Assembly: GCA_027483405.1 (NCBI GenBank) | Contig: JAIXUU010000047.1 | Span: 1 to 57,745, forward strand | Direction: 5' to 3' | Origin: Planctomyces sp. | GTDB taxonomy: Bacteria; Planctomycetota; Planctomycetia; Planctomycetales; Planctomycetaceae | Length of the DNA stretch: 57,745 nt | In this document: one piece after another, positions 18,069 to 29,813 of the stretch | Layout of the letters: each line of letters starts with the position of its first letter | How positions within the stretch are numbered: position 1 is the first letter of the stretch | The notes under the pieces: model-generated | The model's input: only the letters and a program-made list of their open reading frames with translations | Told to the model about the DNA's origin: nothing | The model's database searches: none | Program-made: the position numbers and the translations under genes

Positions 18069-20384
18069 CTAGGCCGTTTTCTGGTCAGGGTATTTGATGC
18101 GGCCGTGGTAAATCGAAATGAGCGATTTAACCAGTGAGTCTTCCACAATCGCCAGCTCAGTCAACGTCAGGCCGCTTTCATCGAACTGGCCGTCGAGCAG
18201 CCGCTTAAGCAGAATTTCGTGCACCAGCGTTTCAATACGTTTCGGAGTCGGTTCGCTGAGAGTTCGGCTGGCACCTTCGACAGCGTCAGCCAGCATCATA
18301 ATGCCGGTTTCTTTGGATTGAGGCTTTGGCCCCGGATACCGGAAGGATGATTCTTCAACTTCGGTTCTCACCTCGGCAGATTGTTGCCCTGCATATCGGG
18401 AAGCTTTGTGAAAGAAAAACTCCACAAGTGTCGTGCCATGATGCTGTTCAATAAAATCAATCAGTGAGTCTGGCAAATGGTGCTGGCGTCCCAGGTCGGC
18501 GCCATCTTTGACATGACCAATGATAATCAGAGTACTCATGGCGGGGGCGAGATTTTCATGCCGATTCAACTCACCCGCTGTCATGTTTTCCACAAAATAC
18601 TGGGGTTTGAGCATCTTCCCGATATCATGAAAGTAAGCTCCCACCCGACATAATAGACCATTGGCGCCAATTGCATCGGCCGCTGTTTCAGCAAGTGTCG
18701 CCACGCCAATCGAGTGGTTGTATGTGCCCGGTGCCCGGCGAACGAGTTCCTGAAGTAAAGGGTGCGAGACATCGCTCAATTCCAGCAGACTGATGTCTGT
18801 CACCACGCCGAAGGTCGATTCAATAAATGGCAGGCTGCCAGCCACGAGATAACCGGCAGCAATGCACCATCCAGCACCTCGCAACGCGTGCCAGAAGAGT
18901 TCGTGGTCGACCCACAGCCTGTCGGGACGCTGACTGACAATGACACCCATCGTCATCGTCAGCAAAAAGTAAGTTCCGGCAGTGGCAATCCCAACTTTGA
19001 TGAGTTTGGATCGGGAAGAGACCTGACCAATACTGACAATGGCCACGCAGATGGCACCAAGAATCGCGACAAACTCTCCTGTGTCAAAACCATTCGAAAG
19101 CACCAGGATCAAGGCCAGGCTGAGCCCTGTTAGAGCCGCGATGACCTGCTGATAGGCGATGGTCAGCACCATGACGACGCAGAGCAGGGGAATCAGTTCC
19201 GCTCGCCACGGATCGAAAGACATCCAGCGGGCGAGGGCGATTGCCAGGAGCAAGCTGCTCAAGTAAACGGTCAAGCGGGCAGTGCTTTTGACCAGTCTTG
19301 GTTCGGAACGAACAATGTAATAACCATTAACGGCAGCGAGAACAGAGAGCAGCAGAAAGACGACGACAGCTCTTAACAGGCCTTCGTACCAGGCGATCCC
19401 AGCCGCGATCTCATCGAACTGAGCCTTCAGAATATTCAAGGTTTCGGGACTGATGTTCGTCCCCGGGGCAACCAGCAGTGTTCCCCGTTTATATTTATCG
19501 ACAATTATTTCGGTCTGCAGCCGGGCTTCATTGAGGGCTTGTCGCGAGCGTGCTTCATCAAACTCCAGAGTGCTGGGAGCTCGATTGACCAGCCAGCGTT
19601 CCAATAAGGGTTGCAGAGGTTGCAGCAGATCAAAAGATTTCCAGCTGCGTCCCAGTTTGCCGGTGCTTTTGAGCACTTCTTTCAACAGAACCTGAGTGAT
19701 GGCAATATCCTGCTCATCGGCTGGATTTTCATCAGGAATGATATGAATGACGGCATCTTCTCGGAGATCGTGAAGTGCCAATTCGGATGGATCCAGAATC
19801 CCTGTCTGACGCAAAGGCTCAATAAACTTGGTGAACTCACCAATCATCTGCTCAATACGCTGTTCACCTGTTTCCTCGGAGCCGAGTGTGGATTTGAGAG
19901 TCTCCCAAGCCTTGAAATTATCCCCCATATTGCCATTCATATCGATGGATAAACCAAAAGATATGAGCACATCGGCAGGCACATCTGCCGGCTGTTTGGC
20001 ATTGAGAATCGCGAAGAGTGATTCTCTTAATTCATCGATCAGAGTACGCCAGGCTGCTGTGTGGGCCAGGTAGACCGGTGGAGTTTCTGCTTCGTTCCTT
20101 TGCCTGGCCATCTCGGTTTTTTCGTCATTGAGGCGACCGAAATCAATGCGGGCGACAATCCCATCCCGGCTGTACTGTCCCTGCCGGTAAGGGAAGGGGG
20201 CCGTCCAGCCCTCGACACAGACCACCATCAGCACGAGCGAAATCATGACCAGCAGCAGACGAAGCAGGATGTCTGCCTGGCCCATCTGTTGCGAAAAACG
20301 ATTCAGTAATGAACTGGAACTGCCCAGGTTGGCAGCTCGACCAATGCGTGTCTTGCGAGGCGAAAACAGTGGCATAGATGTCAT
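18069..20384 (-). CDS. PgpH-like 7TM-HD phosphohydrolase (c-di-AMP phosphodiesterase family)
   Basis: The 771-residue product has the full PgpH/YqfF architecture. There is an N-terminal signal anchor (about 37-60), an extracytoplasmic 7TMR-HDED domain (about 70-335), seven membrane helices (about 340-530) and a cytosolic HD domain (about 555-720). The HD metal residues are visible in TYNHSIGVATLAE and FHDIGKMLKPQYF, with HVKDGADLG later. Characterised members hydrolyse c-di-AMP. No c-di-AMP cyclase is in the window, so the substrate is inferred. Two starts are possible. The ATG at 20375 has GGGGA nine bases upstream, and the longer one is at 20384. It lies between phoH and ybeY, as in many genomes. 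Confidence 0.92.
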   Translation of the reverse strand: MTSMPLFSPRKTRIGRAANLGSSSSLLNRFSQQMGQADILLRLLLVMISLVLMVVCVEGWTAPFPYRQGQYSRDGIVARIDFGRLNDEKTEMARQRNEAETPPVYLAHTAAWRTLIDELRESLFAILNAKQPADVPADVLISFGLSIDMNGNMGDNFKAWETLKSTLGSEETGEQRIEQMIGEFTKFIEPLRQTGILDPSELALHDLREDAVIHIIPDENPADEQDIAITQVLLKEVLKSTGKLGRSWKSFDLLQPLQPLLERWLVNRAPSTLEFDEARSRQALNEARLQTEIIVDKYKRGTLLVAPGTNISPETLNILKAQFDEIAAGIAWYEGLLRAVVVFLLLSVLAAVNGYYIVRSEPRLVKSTARLTVYLSSLLLAIALARWMSFDPWRAELIPLLCVVMVLTIAYQQVIAALTGLSLALILVLSNGFDTGEFVAILGAICVAIVSIGQVSSRSKLIKVGIATAGTYFLLTMTMGVIVSQRPDRLWVDHELFWHALRGAGWCIAAGYLVAGSLPFIESTFGVVTDISLLELSDVSHPLLQELVRRAPGTYNHSIGVATLAETAADAIGANGLLCRVGAYFHDIGKMLKPQYFVENMTAGELNRHENLAPAMSTLIIIGHVKDGADLGRQHHLPDSLIDFIEQHHGTTLVEFFFHKASRYAGQQSAEVRTEVEESSFRYPGPKPQSKETGIMMLADAVEGASRTLSEPTPKRIETLVHEILLKRLLDGQFDESGLTLTELAIVEDSLVKSLISIYHGRIKYPDQKTA

Positions 20385-20393
20385 TCCCCGGAA

Positions 20394-20418
20394 GCGGCAC
20401 CTTTGGGAAAAGTGCCGC
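20394..20418 (-). promoter_or_regulatory. Hairpin just upstream of the pgpH-like start
   Basis: GCGGCAC (20394-20400) and GTGCCGC (20412-20418) form a perfect 7-bp GC-rich stem with an 11-base loop, directly before the Shine-Dalgarno of the pgpH-like gene. No T-tract follows on either strand, so it is not a standard terminator. It could be an mRNA processing or translational control element between phoH and pgpH. Confidence 0.4.
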
Positions 20419-20511
20419 CTCTGATTTCCGCTCGTTCTCTATCAACCTGAGATTTCAGTCCATATCAGGTCTGAAACTCATTGAGAGAGCGAGCGGAAGT
20501 TGATCGGGGTT

Positions 20512-21582
20512 TCACTCCTGCACAGCGGTGCTGTCTTTTGGATCCGGAGGACTGTTGTTTGCAGTCTGGGCTTCAGTTAAGGCAGAACCGGCAATAGGGT
20601 TGGGCGTACGTTTGGCCTCAAATTGTGTTCGAGGACGGAAGTCATTCGACTTTCCGGTATCGTAAGCCGCAACGATACGCCTTACCAGTGGGTGTCTGAC
20701 AATGTCGCCTCCAGAAAGCTCGATGACGGAGATTCCTTCGACATTTCTCAGCCGCTGGACAGCGTCGGCAAGGCCGCTGGTCACGTTGTCCGGGAGATCG
20801 ATCTGGGTGGCATCACCTGTCACCACGATTTTTGATCTTTGGCCCATACGGGTCAAAAACATCTTCATTTGCACACTGGTTGTATTTTGTGCTTCGTCGA
20901 GGATGATAAACGTATTGTTAAGTGTCCGTCCTCTCATGAATGCCAAGGGTGCGATTTCGATCACATCGCGATCGAGGTATCGCTGCACTGTGTCAAAATC
21001 GAGAATGTCTCCCAATGCGTCGAGAAGTGGTCGCAGGTACGGATTGACTTTTTCAAGCATATCACCCGGGAGAAAACCGAGCTTTTCGCCGGCTTCAACA
21101 GCCGGTCGAACGAGCACGATCTTGCGAACCTGCTCGTTTCTCAGAGCGTTCACTGCCATAGCGACAGCCAGATAGGTTTTGCCGGAGCCGGCCGGGCCCG
21201 AGCAGAAGACCAGATCATGTTGGCGGATCGCTTCAATATAAGCCGCCTGCCCCTGGCCCATGGGGAAGACTTTTTTGGCTTTATGGAAGACATCAATCGA
21301 TGATTCCGCGCCCAGCATGGCTTCTGCATTGCGCCGATTGAGCACTCGTTCAAACTCTTCGTCCGAAAGCATGCCCCGTCTTTCGATGGTTCCCCGGAGT
21401 TCGCCAATGATATCGCTGCCTAAATCCACCTGCTCGGAGGGCCCGGATAAGCGGATTTCGTCTCCGCGAAAGACCACTTCGATACGAAGCTTCTCACGCA
21501 GTTTACGCAGATTGCGATCATTCGGGCCAAAGAGCAGCTTGAGATGCTCGTGATTCTGAAATGCGATTTTGCGATCTGTCAT
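20512..21582 (-). CDS. PhoH/YbeZ-family ATPase
   Basis: This is a PhoH-like P-loop ATPase, thought to act with YbeY in RNA metabolism. The 356-residue product has an N-terminal KH-like segment (about 5-60, LKLLFGPNDRNLRKL). The ATPase has Walker A GPAGSGKTYLA near residue 133 and Walker B NTFIILDEAQNTT near 227. VTGDATQIDLP and IELSGGDIVRHPLV follow. The C-terminal 30 residues are disordered, Pro/Ala/Thr-rich. It is the first gene of the phoH-pgpH-ybeY-corC block, 127 bases from pgpH. Its own promoter should lie in the 560-base divergent region upstream. Confidence 0.94.
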   Translation of the reverse strand: MTDRKIAFQNHEHLKLLFGPNDRNLRKLREKLRIEVVFRGDEIRLSGPSEQVDLGSDIIGELRGTIERRGMLSDEEFERVLNRRNAEAMLGAESSIDVFHKAKKVFPMGQGQAAYIEAIRQHDLVFCSGPAGSGKTYLAVAMAVNALRNEQVRKIVLVRPAVEAGEKLGFLPGDMLEKVNPYLRPLLDALGDILDFDTVQRYLDRDVIEIAPLAFMRGRTLNNTFIILDEAQNTTSVQMKMFLTRMGQRSKIVVTGDATQIDLPDNVTSGLADAVQRLRNVEGISVIELSGGDIVRHPLVRRIVAAYDTGKSNDFRPRTQFEAKRTPNPIAGSALTEAQTANNSPPDPKDSTAVQE

Positions 21583-22150
21583 CCTGATTCCGCTTCAATA
21601 ACGTCTTTATCGTCGATCGGCTTTCGGTCTGCTTCGAAGACAAACTGCGATCTTCCATGGTACACGCTCAGAAGGAGCGATAACGACCGCATTGACATTT
21701 TCTTGTCATGAGTCTGATTAATTATTGCCAAGCTAATGAGAATGGCCATTTTGAAACCAATTGGCCAGCCTGATGAGAAATGCCGCCAAGTGTGCTCGAT
21801 GATTAAACGTTTTGTCCGATTGGCAGTTCATTCATCGCCAGTCTCTTGTGTGTCTAGGGATTGATGTCTGGTGGCAACTTCTGCCGCCAATGGACACATG
21901 CAGGCACGCCGGGTTCAAAAATTTTTCTTTGAATCCGCATTTCGAGTCAAGAATGATCCGCAGAGAGACATTACTGACAGAAGTTAATCAGTCAGCCATG
22001 ATCCTGACGCTTTTCTTGATGCAATTGCTATCAAGTGCCTTACCCGAATAACTCGATTTTACTGATACGCGGGTTGGTGCCGCCGCGTGCGGTCGTGGGC
22101 GGAAACCAGGCCAGGATGGCCGGTCTACGAAACGACAGGGATGTTTGAAC
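21583..22150. other. Divergent intergenic region, phoH / ExeA-like ATPase
   Basis: About 570 bases that should hold both divergent promoters. I found no convincing -35/-10 pair, RNA gene or hairpin with a T-tract. A 79-codon plus-strand frame (21812-22051) has no ribosome binding site and a non-coding composition. Confidence 0.5.
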
Positions 22151-24934
22151 ATGTATGAAGCGTTTTTCCATCTGGCTCGCCGACCTTTTGTCGGGACACC
22201 AGATCCGAATTGCTGGTTTCCGACTGAGCTTGTGCAGCAGGCTCACGATGCGATCCTGCTGGGGCTGCGCGAAAGAGCAGGGGTTGCGATACTCAGTGGT
22301 GCGGCAGGTGTTGGAAAAACATTGCTATGCGAGCGATTTGCCCGTGAGTTGGGAAATGATCACCCGGTCGTTTTTTTAAGGCATCCTCGTTTTGCGACGC
22401 GCCGCTCGCTGCTGCAAACCATTCTGGGCGAGTTGGAACTTCCTTTCAGTCGCTTGAGCGAGCAGGAGTTACGTCAGGAGTTTGAACGTTTCCTGAATCA
22501 AATGGTCGAGCAGGGGCATCAGTTTTTTCTCATCTGTGATGAGGCTCATCTGCTGGAAGACAAGATCGTTGAAGAATTGAGAGCCTTCAGTGATCTCCAT
22601 TTTCATGGGCAATCGGTCGTGAGATTACTGCTGGCTGGTCAGCTGGAGCTCGAAGAACGTTTAGCGACGCCGGAACTTCAATCTCTGGCACAGCGAGTCA
22701 CGACGCATTCCGCATTGGAAACGTTGAATCGTGCTGAATCGCATGAGTTTCTGGATTATCGTCTGACATGGGCAGGTGGTCGGCTCGAAGAATGTTTCAC
22801 GCCAGATGCCCTTGCCCTGATTGCCGAAGTGAGTGGTGGATCGCCTCGATGTCTGTGCCTGTTGGCCGATCATGCCCTGCTCCTGGCCTTTGCTCTGGGA
22901 GAAAAGCCCGTTTCTATATCGATCGTCGAAAACGCACTGAACGACCTCAAGCATCTGGCTTTGCCATGGCAATTGAAAATGGTCCGCAGTACTGAGCTTT
23001 CTCTGTCGGGTCTGGCTGATGAGCCGGCCAGTCTGCAGGAAGCTACCGACTCGAACATCGACAAAGCTCTCACTGATGCCGTGAATTCTCCGGCTGTTAT
23101 CGAAAACGACACTGAATCTGCGAGCCATCTGCTTGCTGACAGCTCTGCCATTAATCCTTTGCAAGTCGTTGAAACTGGGAAAATTTCCGAGCGTCAGGCC
23201 GTTGATGACTGGGATCAACTCGAACTCTCTTCGATTGAGATTGGTGCTGGAGTGGAGACAGAAAATCATCCGGTAGCGGTGCTGAGTCAGGATGATTTAT
23301 CGGCGATTGAAGAAGAGTTCGCAGAGGAGTCCTCTCGACTGGCACAGTCTTCCACAACCGGCTTGCCGGGGAAGTTTGATGACTGGTCGGTCATGAGTTC
23401 TGAACCTGAACTCAAGGGGCAGCACTTTGCCGCCCAGGTTGTGGAACGACAAGAGACTTCCATTCAGCAGCAAACGTTTGACGACATCGCCATGGATGAT
23501 TTTGGCCAGGAAGATGTTGCCAGCCATGAGATTGAAATTCGTTTCGAGGATCCTCAGGCGAGATCCGACGAGCCCGCTTTGAGTGATGCCTTACCAGCAT
23601 ATGCAGGCCATCACGAAGACAGCGATGCTGCGACTCATGACTCAGCCGTTCCAGTTTCGGAACAGGAAGCTCTCGAACAGCGTCTTGAAAGGATGCTGGC
23701 CAAGTGGCGTCTGGCCACGGATCAGGATCAGATCAAAGGGCCGCACACGCCATTTTCCAGTCAGTGGAAGCTGTTGGATCAGGTCGAAACTCCCGAGTCG
23801 CGACAGACTTCGACGGGTCCTGGTTCGAGCAGCCTTAGCTCGAATCTCGGAGACATCGATGCCACTGGTCTTTCGGATGATGAACATCCTGCCTTTAGTG
23901 CAGCGGAAGACCATTTGAAATCGACCTCATCATCGAATGCGACATCAGATCTGAAGGGTGCCGATCGTCTCGAAGCAGAATTCATAGAGACCGAAGTTCC
24001 ATCCAGTCTGTTTGTCCATCCTTCCTGGGGTGTGTCACAATTTCCTCAGGATTTTGTCCCCTTTTCAGATCCTACAAAGCTGTTCGAGGCCATCGAGAAT
24101 CATGAGCGACCGATTGAAGTTGCCATGACCAACGATGTGATTCCCGTGATGCCGCTTCCCGAAGCGGAACCGGCGGTGACCAGCGCTGCCTCTGAGTCGG
24201 AGGGGCCAGTCGAAACAACGTCTCCTGATCGCATGATTGATTCTGAGCAGACTGGAATTGCCGCTGCCATTGATCAAATTCTGCCTTGGATCGATGTCGC
24301 GGAAGGGCGCCATTCAGAACTGATAGCGGAACAAACTCAGGAGTTGGATCGGAAGTATGCCGAGATCAACTCGACTGTAGAGCATCGCTCGGAAATGTCG
24401 CCTGCCGACCGACAGGCTGCACGACTGGCGAAGTATGTGGCTGGTGACCTGGATGAGATTCGAGAGCGTGCACTGGCTGCTGAGGCGATGGATCTGGCCG
24501 AGGGAACACGGGCGGCTCTGAATGTTCTCTCTCAAGGTTCAAACTTGGGCAGCAGCCAGTCACCCCAGCAGGAAAAGATTCCGGAAGAGGCTCTGGAGCC
24601 TTGGGAAGCCGATTTGCGTGGGGCAGAAACCGAATCCGAGGACTGGCTGAATCCAGTTGATGAATCTTTGCTGAGCGAAGATGCCTTGTCACACGATGAG
24701 TATGATCCCGTACTTGATGCTGATGACAAGATCATGAACGGGATGAATGAAATTCAGCAGCAGGCATTCCATCCCGCGCAGGATGCCGAGAGAATTTTCT
24801 CGAAAATGGATGGCCATACTGAGCAGGAAGCAGGGGAGGCGATTGATACCCCTGAGCTTCAGCCGACATTGGCAACAAGGTACAGAAACCTTTTCAGTAT
24901 CTTAAGGCGTCGAGCAACTCGGCAGCGTCGCTAG
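22151..24934 (+). CDS. ExeA-like AAA ATPase with very long acidic disordered tail
   Basis: Residues 1-265 are an ExeA/GspA-type AAA domain. It starts MYEAFFHLARRPF and has Walker A GAAGVGKTLLCE near 56, Walker B FFLICDEAHLLED near 123 and a sensor region LLLAGQLELEERL. The remaining 660 or so residues are acidic and of low complexity, with many Glu/Asp/Ser, few hydrophobic runs and only scattered helical segments. A short basic end, FSILRRRATRQRR, closes the protein. No peptidoglycan-binding domain or membrane helix was seen, unlike classical ExeA. ATG at 22151 is preferred over 22145 because the family begins MYxxFF. No type II secretion genes adjoin. The stop overlaps that of the converging protease by 4 bases. 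Confidence 0.85.
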   Translation: MYEAFFHLARRPFVGTPDPNCWFPTELVQQAHDAILLGLRERAGVAILSGAAGVGKTLLCERFARELGNDHPVVFLRHPRFATRRSLLQTILGELELPFSRLSEQELRQEFERFLNQMVEQGHQFFLICDEAHLLEDKIVEELRAFSDLHFHGQSVVRLLLAGQLELEERLATPELQSLAQRVTTHSALETLNRAESHEFLDYRLTWAGGRLEECFTPDALALIAEVSGGSPRCLCLLADHALLLAFALGEKPVSISIVENALNDLKHLALPWQLKMVRSTELSLSGLADEPASLQEATDSNIDKALTDAVNSPAVIENDTESASHLLADSSAINPLQVVETGKISERQAVDDWDQLELSSIEIGAGVETENHPVAVLSQDDLSAIEEEFAEESSRLAQSSTTGLPGKFDDWSVMSSEPELKGQHFAAQVVERQETSIQQQTFDDIAMDDFGQEDVASHEIEIRFEDPQARSDEPALSDALPAYAGHHEDSDAATHDSAVPVSEQEALEQRLERMLAKWRLATDQDQIKGPHTPFSSQWKLLDQVETPESRQTSTGPGSSSLSSNLGDIDATGLSDDEHPAFSAAEDHLKSTSSSNATSDLKGADRLEAEFIETEVPSSLFVHPSWGVSQFPQDFVPFSDPTKLFEAIENHERPIEVAMTNDVIPVMPLPEAEPAVTSAASESEGPVETTSPDRMIDSEQTGIAAAIDQILPWIDVAEGRHSELIAEQTQELDRKYAEINSTVEHRSEMSPADRQAARLAKYVAGDLDEIRERALAAEAMDLAEGTRAALNVLSQGSNLGSSQSPQQEKIPEEALEPWEADLRGAETESEDWLNPVDESLLSEDALSHDEYDPVLDADDKIMNGMNEIQQQAFHPAQDAERIFSKMDGHTEQEAGEAIDTPELQPTLATRYRNLFSILRRRATRQRR

Positions 24935-26094
24935 TCAATGTCCAGATCGAAACTCGATGCTGGTTCTGGAACTTGCTTTGTCTGCACCCGAGGACTGGTC
25001 GTGGAATCAGAAACAACATCGTCTGATTTTGGAAGAGTTTCGTGATGCTCTTGAAGAGCGGTCTCGGATACTTGCGTTTGAGTTTTGGCCCATTCAATAA
25101 ACTGAGAATTCAGCTGGTCAAGATCAACGGTCTTCGTCAATTGACAGAGGATGATGGCCGAGTCTTTTGCAGCGGTAGACCGGCGTAATCTCCGATAGAA
25201 CGATTCCAGTACTCCCTGTTGCTGGAGGTAAATGCAGAACAGCCGCGAGTGGGCATACTCGATGGCTGGAGCATTCGATGTGGCGAACGGCTGGCTGATC
25301 AATGTTTTCAGCGCAGGAGCCTGTGACCGATGGAGTGCTTCGCGGAAATGTTGATATCTCCAGTTGGGCAGACCTTTGAGTGCTGTGCCTGTCTCGTTGA
25401 ATTCACATTCCTCGTGCAATGAAGCGAGGCCTTCATCAAACCACTCAGGACAGTTTTCAAAGTCACTATGAATCAGTGCATGTGTCAGTTCATGAGCTAA
25501 TGAACCGATCCCGGTTTCCAGATTGATGGCGATACAGTGATCATCTCGCGAATAAAAACCTGCGTATTCGACAGGTCTGAATCCTGGCCAGCGAGGACGG
25601 AGTGAATTCCAGCGTGCCGCCGATTTCACAAGAATGATTTTGATGGGTTTGCTGACTGGTGCGTCAAAATAGCTGATGGAAAGGGCATGCTGGCTGGGAA
25701 GCAGGACATTCGCATAGATCCACTGCAAATCTTCCATGGAACTATCGCTCGCCAGGACAAAGGGGGCTCGAGCGAGGATTTGAAAGTCGGTTCCTAATTC
25801 AATGCGCAGTTGATTGGCAGCTTCCTGTACGTTTTTGGTGATTTCTTCCTGGGGCAGGGACTCCTTATCGAGTTTTTCGGCGTTCTGATCTGTGTTGAAC
25901 AAACTGGAGACGGGCTGCCACCATCCGGATGAGGCTGGCGAAGTTGCCAGAGTTGATGGATGGTTTTGCCACGCAGATGTCTCATGCGAGAGGGCCGGAG
26001 GTCTGGTCAGCCAGAAGCAGCACCCGATGATCGCGAATGGGCCGAAAATCAGCACCATATGTCGCGTTCGTTGATGTGCTGGGGCCGTCGCCAT
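24931..26094 (-). CDS. Membrane-anchored gluzincin-type metalloprotease
   Basis: The 387-residue product has an N-terminal hydrophobic segment (about 13-30, MVLIFGPFAIIGCCFW), so it is exported or anchored. The zinc motif HELTHALIH lies near residue 193, followed about 20 residues later by EWFDEGLASLHEE. That supplies the third ligand (Glu) in the order HExxH...DEG, as in peptidase MA-like proteins (DUF1570 group common in planctomycetes). The C-terminal tail is Thr/Ser/Pro-rich. ATG at 26094 is preferred to a GTG two codons upstream. It converges with the ExeA-like gene, with a 4-base overlap of the stops. The substrate is unknown. Confidence 0.8.
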   Translation of the reverse strand: MATAPAHQRTRHMVLIFGPFAIIGCCFWLTRPPALSHETSAWQNHPSTLATSPASSGWWQPVSSLFNTDQNAEKLDKESLPQEEITKNVQEAANQLRIELGTDFQILARAPFVLASDSSMEDLQWIYANVLLPSQHALSISYFDAPVSKPIKIILVKSAARWNSLRPRWPGFRPVEYAGFYSRDDHCIAINLETGIGSLAHELTHALIHSDFENCPEWFDEGLASLHEECEFNETGTALKGLPNWRYQHFREALHRSQAPALKTLISQPFATSNAPAIEYAHSRLFCIYLQQQGVLESFYRRLRRSTAAKDSAIILCQLTKTVDLDQLNSQFIEWAKTQTQVSETALQEHHETLPKSDDVVSDSTTSPRVQTKQVPEPASSFDLDID

Positions 26095-26732
26095 AAACAC
26101 CAGATCTCAAATGAGCAGGCAAAATTGAAGAGCGGATCCTCACGGCGAGGGCAATAGTCATTCAATCGGAGTAAGTATCCGAAGAGAGGATTCATCTATA
26201 TTCAGGCGGAATGTTTCCGAATCATCGATTTCCCTGCACATCGTTTTCACTGTGCAACGGTAGATCAAATATGACCGGGTATTTTCAACAGGCGGCCTGT
26301 TTCTGCTCGCTTTAGGAAAAATGACAAAAATCCTGAGGAAAGCACCGGGTAACTTTTCCACCACAGGAATGCTCTCCTGACTGAAAGAATCGAAAGAATC
26401 GAAAGAATCGTTCAGGTCATGGAATGGTCAGGTAGACTGGGCAAAAAAAGTTAAGGTGAAACTGATCGATTCCCCCCTAAAACTTCCTTTTCCCAAACTG
26501 CTGATTCCCCTAGGCTAGATGCTCATGCAAACTAGACAGGTGCCTCAAAGTCCCAGCATTCTTGACATAAGACCTTGCGTCATCGAAGTATGCGGTTTTT
26601 TGATGAGATGATTTCATGGCCTGTGAACTTGAATCATGGTGGCGAAACGAGTTGATCGTTGAATACCGTGCTGCCTGATGGAGAGTGAACAAGCCGCCTC
26701 TAACGTGGCCGACTTATAACTGACGGAACCTC
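26095..26732. other. Divergent intergenic region, protease / glgB
   Basis: About 640 bases without a supported gene. It contains the three-copy 9-bp repeat at 26383-26409. Two short minus-strand frames (26158-26364, 26510-26692) lack ribosome binding sites and were not accepted. Confidence 0.5.
26383..26409. repeat. 9-bp tandem repeat, three copies
   Basis: Three exact copies of GAAAGAATC lie end to end at 26383-26391, 26392-26400 and 26401-26409, in non-coding DNA 320 bases upstream of glgB. Copy number could vary by slippage. Confidence 0.9.
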
Positions 26733-28622
<1,890 letters not shown>

Positions 28623-28856
28623 ACCGCTGCGGAATGTTCTGATCAGGTGTTCTGGCAGGGAAAAACGGCAGTATAACTGCTCAAGCTTTACCAGGACGGA
28701 AGAGTTTCTCTGAACAGATCTTTCGGATTCGTCCGTAAAATCGATTCATGTTTCGCCGGACTTGCACTTCTTGCCGAATCCAAGGCACTCGGAACCTGCT
28801 CGCCGCAGTTTTGAGGGCAAGTTTCTGATATTCCCTCAAGAATATCGGAGACGATC

Positions 28857-29813
28857 GTGCATCGTGACCAGAAAATCGGTCTCGCCCTGGGTGTCCTGCT
28901 GATCGGAGCAGTCGCGGCATTTTTCTTTCGAAACGAACGCTCAACAATGGATGGAGTTCCCGTGATCTCCGACGTTGTTGAACTGGATGCTGTGATTGCC
29001 GAGAAGAACTTCAGGCCTTACCTGGGAGATTCCAGCCGCTCGTCAGACCGGACGGTCGCCCGTCCCGTCAATGATACACTCATCATTCCACCGTTGAATG
29101 ATCCGTGGGAGGGGTCTGCGTCTGGCAAGATGGAAGCACCGGTAACGCCGACCGACAATCCTAAGCAGGCGATGAACCGTGCCTCTGACGAAACGACTCA
29201 GGATTTGCCGGCCATTCCCTGGCCTGATGATGTGCTGGAAGTGGAGTCCGTTGCGCCAAAACAGACCGGTAGTTCACCGGCAGCTAATGGAACTCAAGGC
29301 TTTCGAAGTGAACGCCAGGACCAACGTGGACTGACTGAGGCCACTGGCGATTCATCATTTGTCAATCAATCGGGAATGGATCGTTATCAACGATCAAGTG
29401 GTCATCGTCCGGGAGATGCTGGCAGCTCAGATTCTGAGGCCGTCACGATGGTGACTCATGTCGTCAAAAAGGGTGAAACTTTATCGTCGCTCTCACAAAA
29501 ATACCTGGGACGCGAAAGCCGTTATCTGGAAATCTTTGATGCCAATCGAGACCAGTTGCGGGATGCTCATGGCGTGCGTACTGGAATGACACTCAAAATC
29601 CCTGTCACCAGGAACTCGAGAAACATCGCGGAAACTCCTCGGCAGACGAGGGATGATGCTGCTTCCCCAGCGCCCGCCAATGGAGAGAAACGATTGTTTG
29701 TACCCTTCAAGCCGCGTCCTGCCAACGCCGCCACCTGGGGGCCAACGACGGAGTTACCGGAAGCGGCACCCCGCCGCCTGAGTCAGCAACCACCCGAATC
29801 CAGCGTGTTGTGA
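28857..29813 (+). CDS. LysM-domain membrane-anchored protein
   Basis: The 318-residue product begins with a short basic end and a membrane helix (residues 7-24, IGLALGVLLIGAVAAFFF). It should be anchored in the inner membrane facing outward. A long Ser/Pro/Asp-rich linker leads to one LysM domain at about 200-250 (HVVKKGETLSSLSQKYLG, then GVRTGMTLKIP). LysM binds N-acetylglucosamine-containing polymers such as peptidoglycan. The last 60 residues are Pro/Arg-rich and probably disordered. Translation starts at GTG 28857, with GGAG seven bases upstream. There is no catalytic domain. It ends 110 bases from the converging truB. Confidence 0.82.
   Translation: MHRDQKIGLALGVLLIGAVAAFFFRNERSTMDGVPVISDVVELDAVIAEKNFRPYLGDSSRSSDRTVARPVNDTLIIPPLNDPWEGSASGKMEAPVTPTDNPKQAMNRASDETTQDLPAIPWPDDVLEVESVAPKQTGSSPAANGTQGFRSERQDQRGLTEATGDSSFVNQSGMDRYQRSSGHRPGDAGSSDSEAVTMVTHVVKKGETLSSLSQKYLGRESRYLEIFDANRDQLRDAHGVRTGMTLKIPVTRNSRNIAETPRQTRDDAASPAPANGEKRLFVPFKPRPANAATWGPTTELPEAAPRRLSQQPPESSVL

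Noticed and set aside
21812-22051. Plus-strand 79-codon frame upstream of the ExeA-like gene
   Set aside because: No ribosome site; composition is not coding-like.
28681-28947. Minus-strand frame of 88 codons between glgB and the LysM gene
   Set aside because: It overlaps the start of the LysM gene, which has a better ribosome site, and has no known family.
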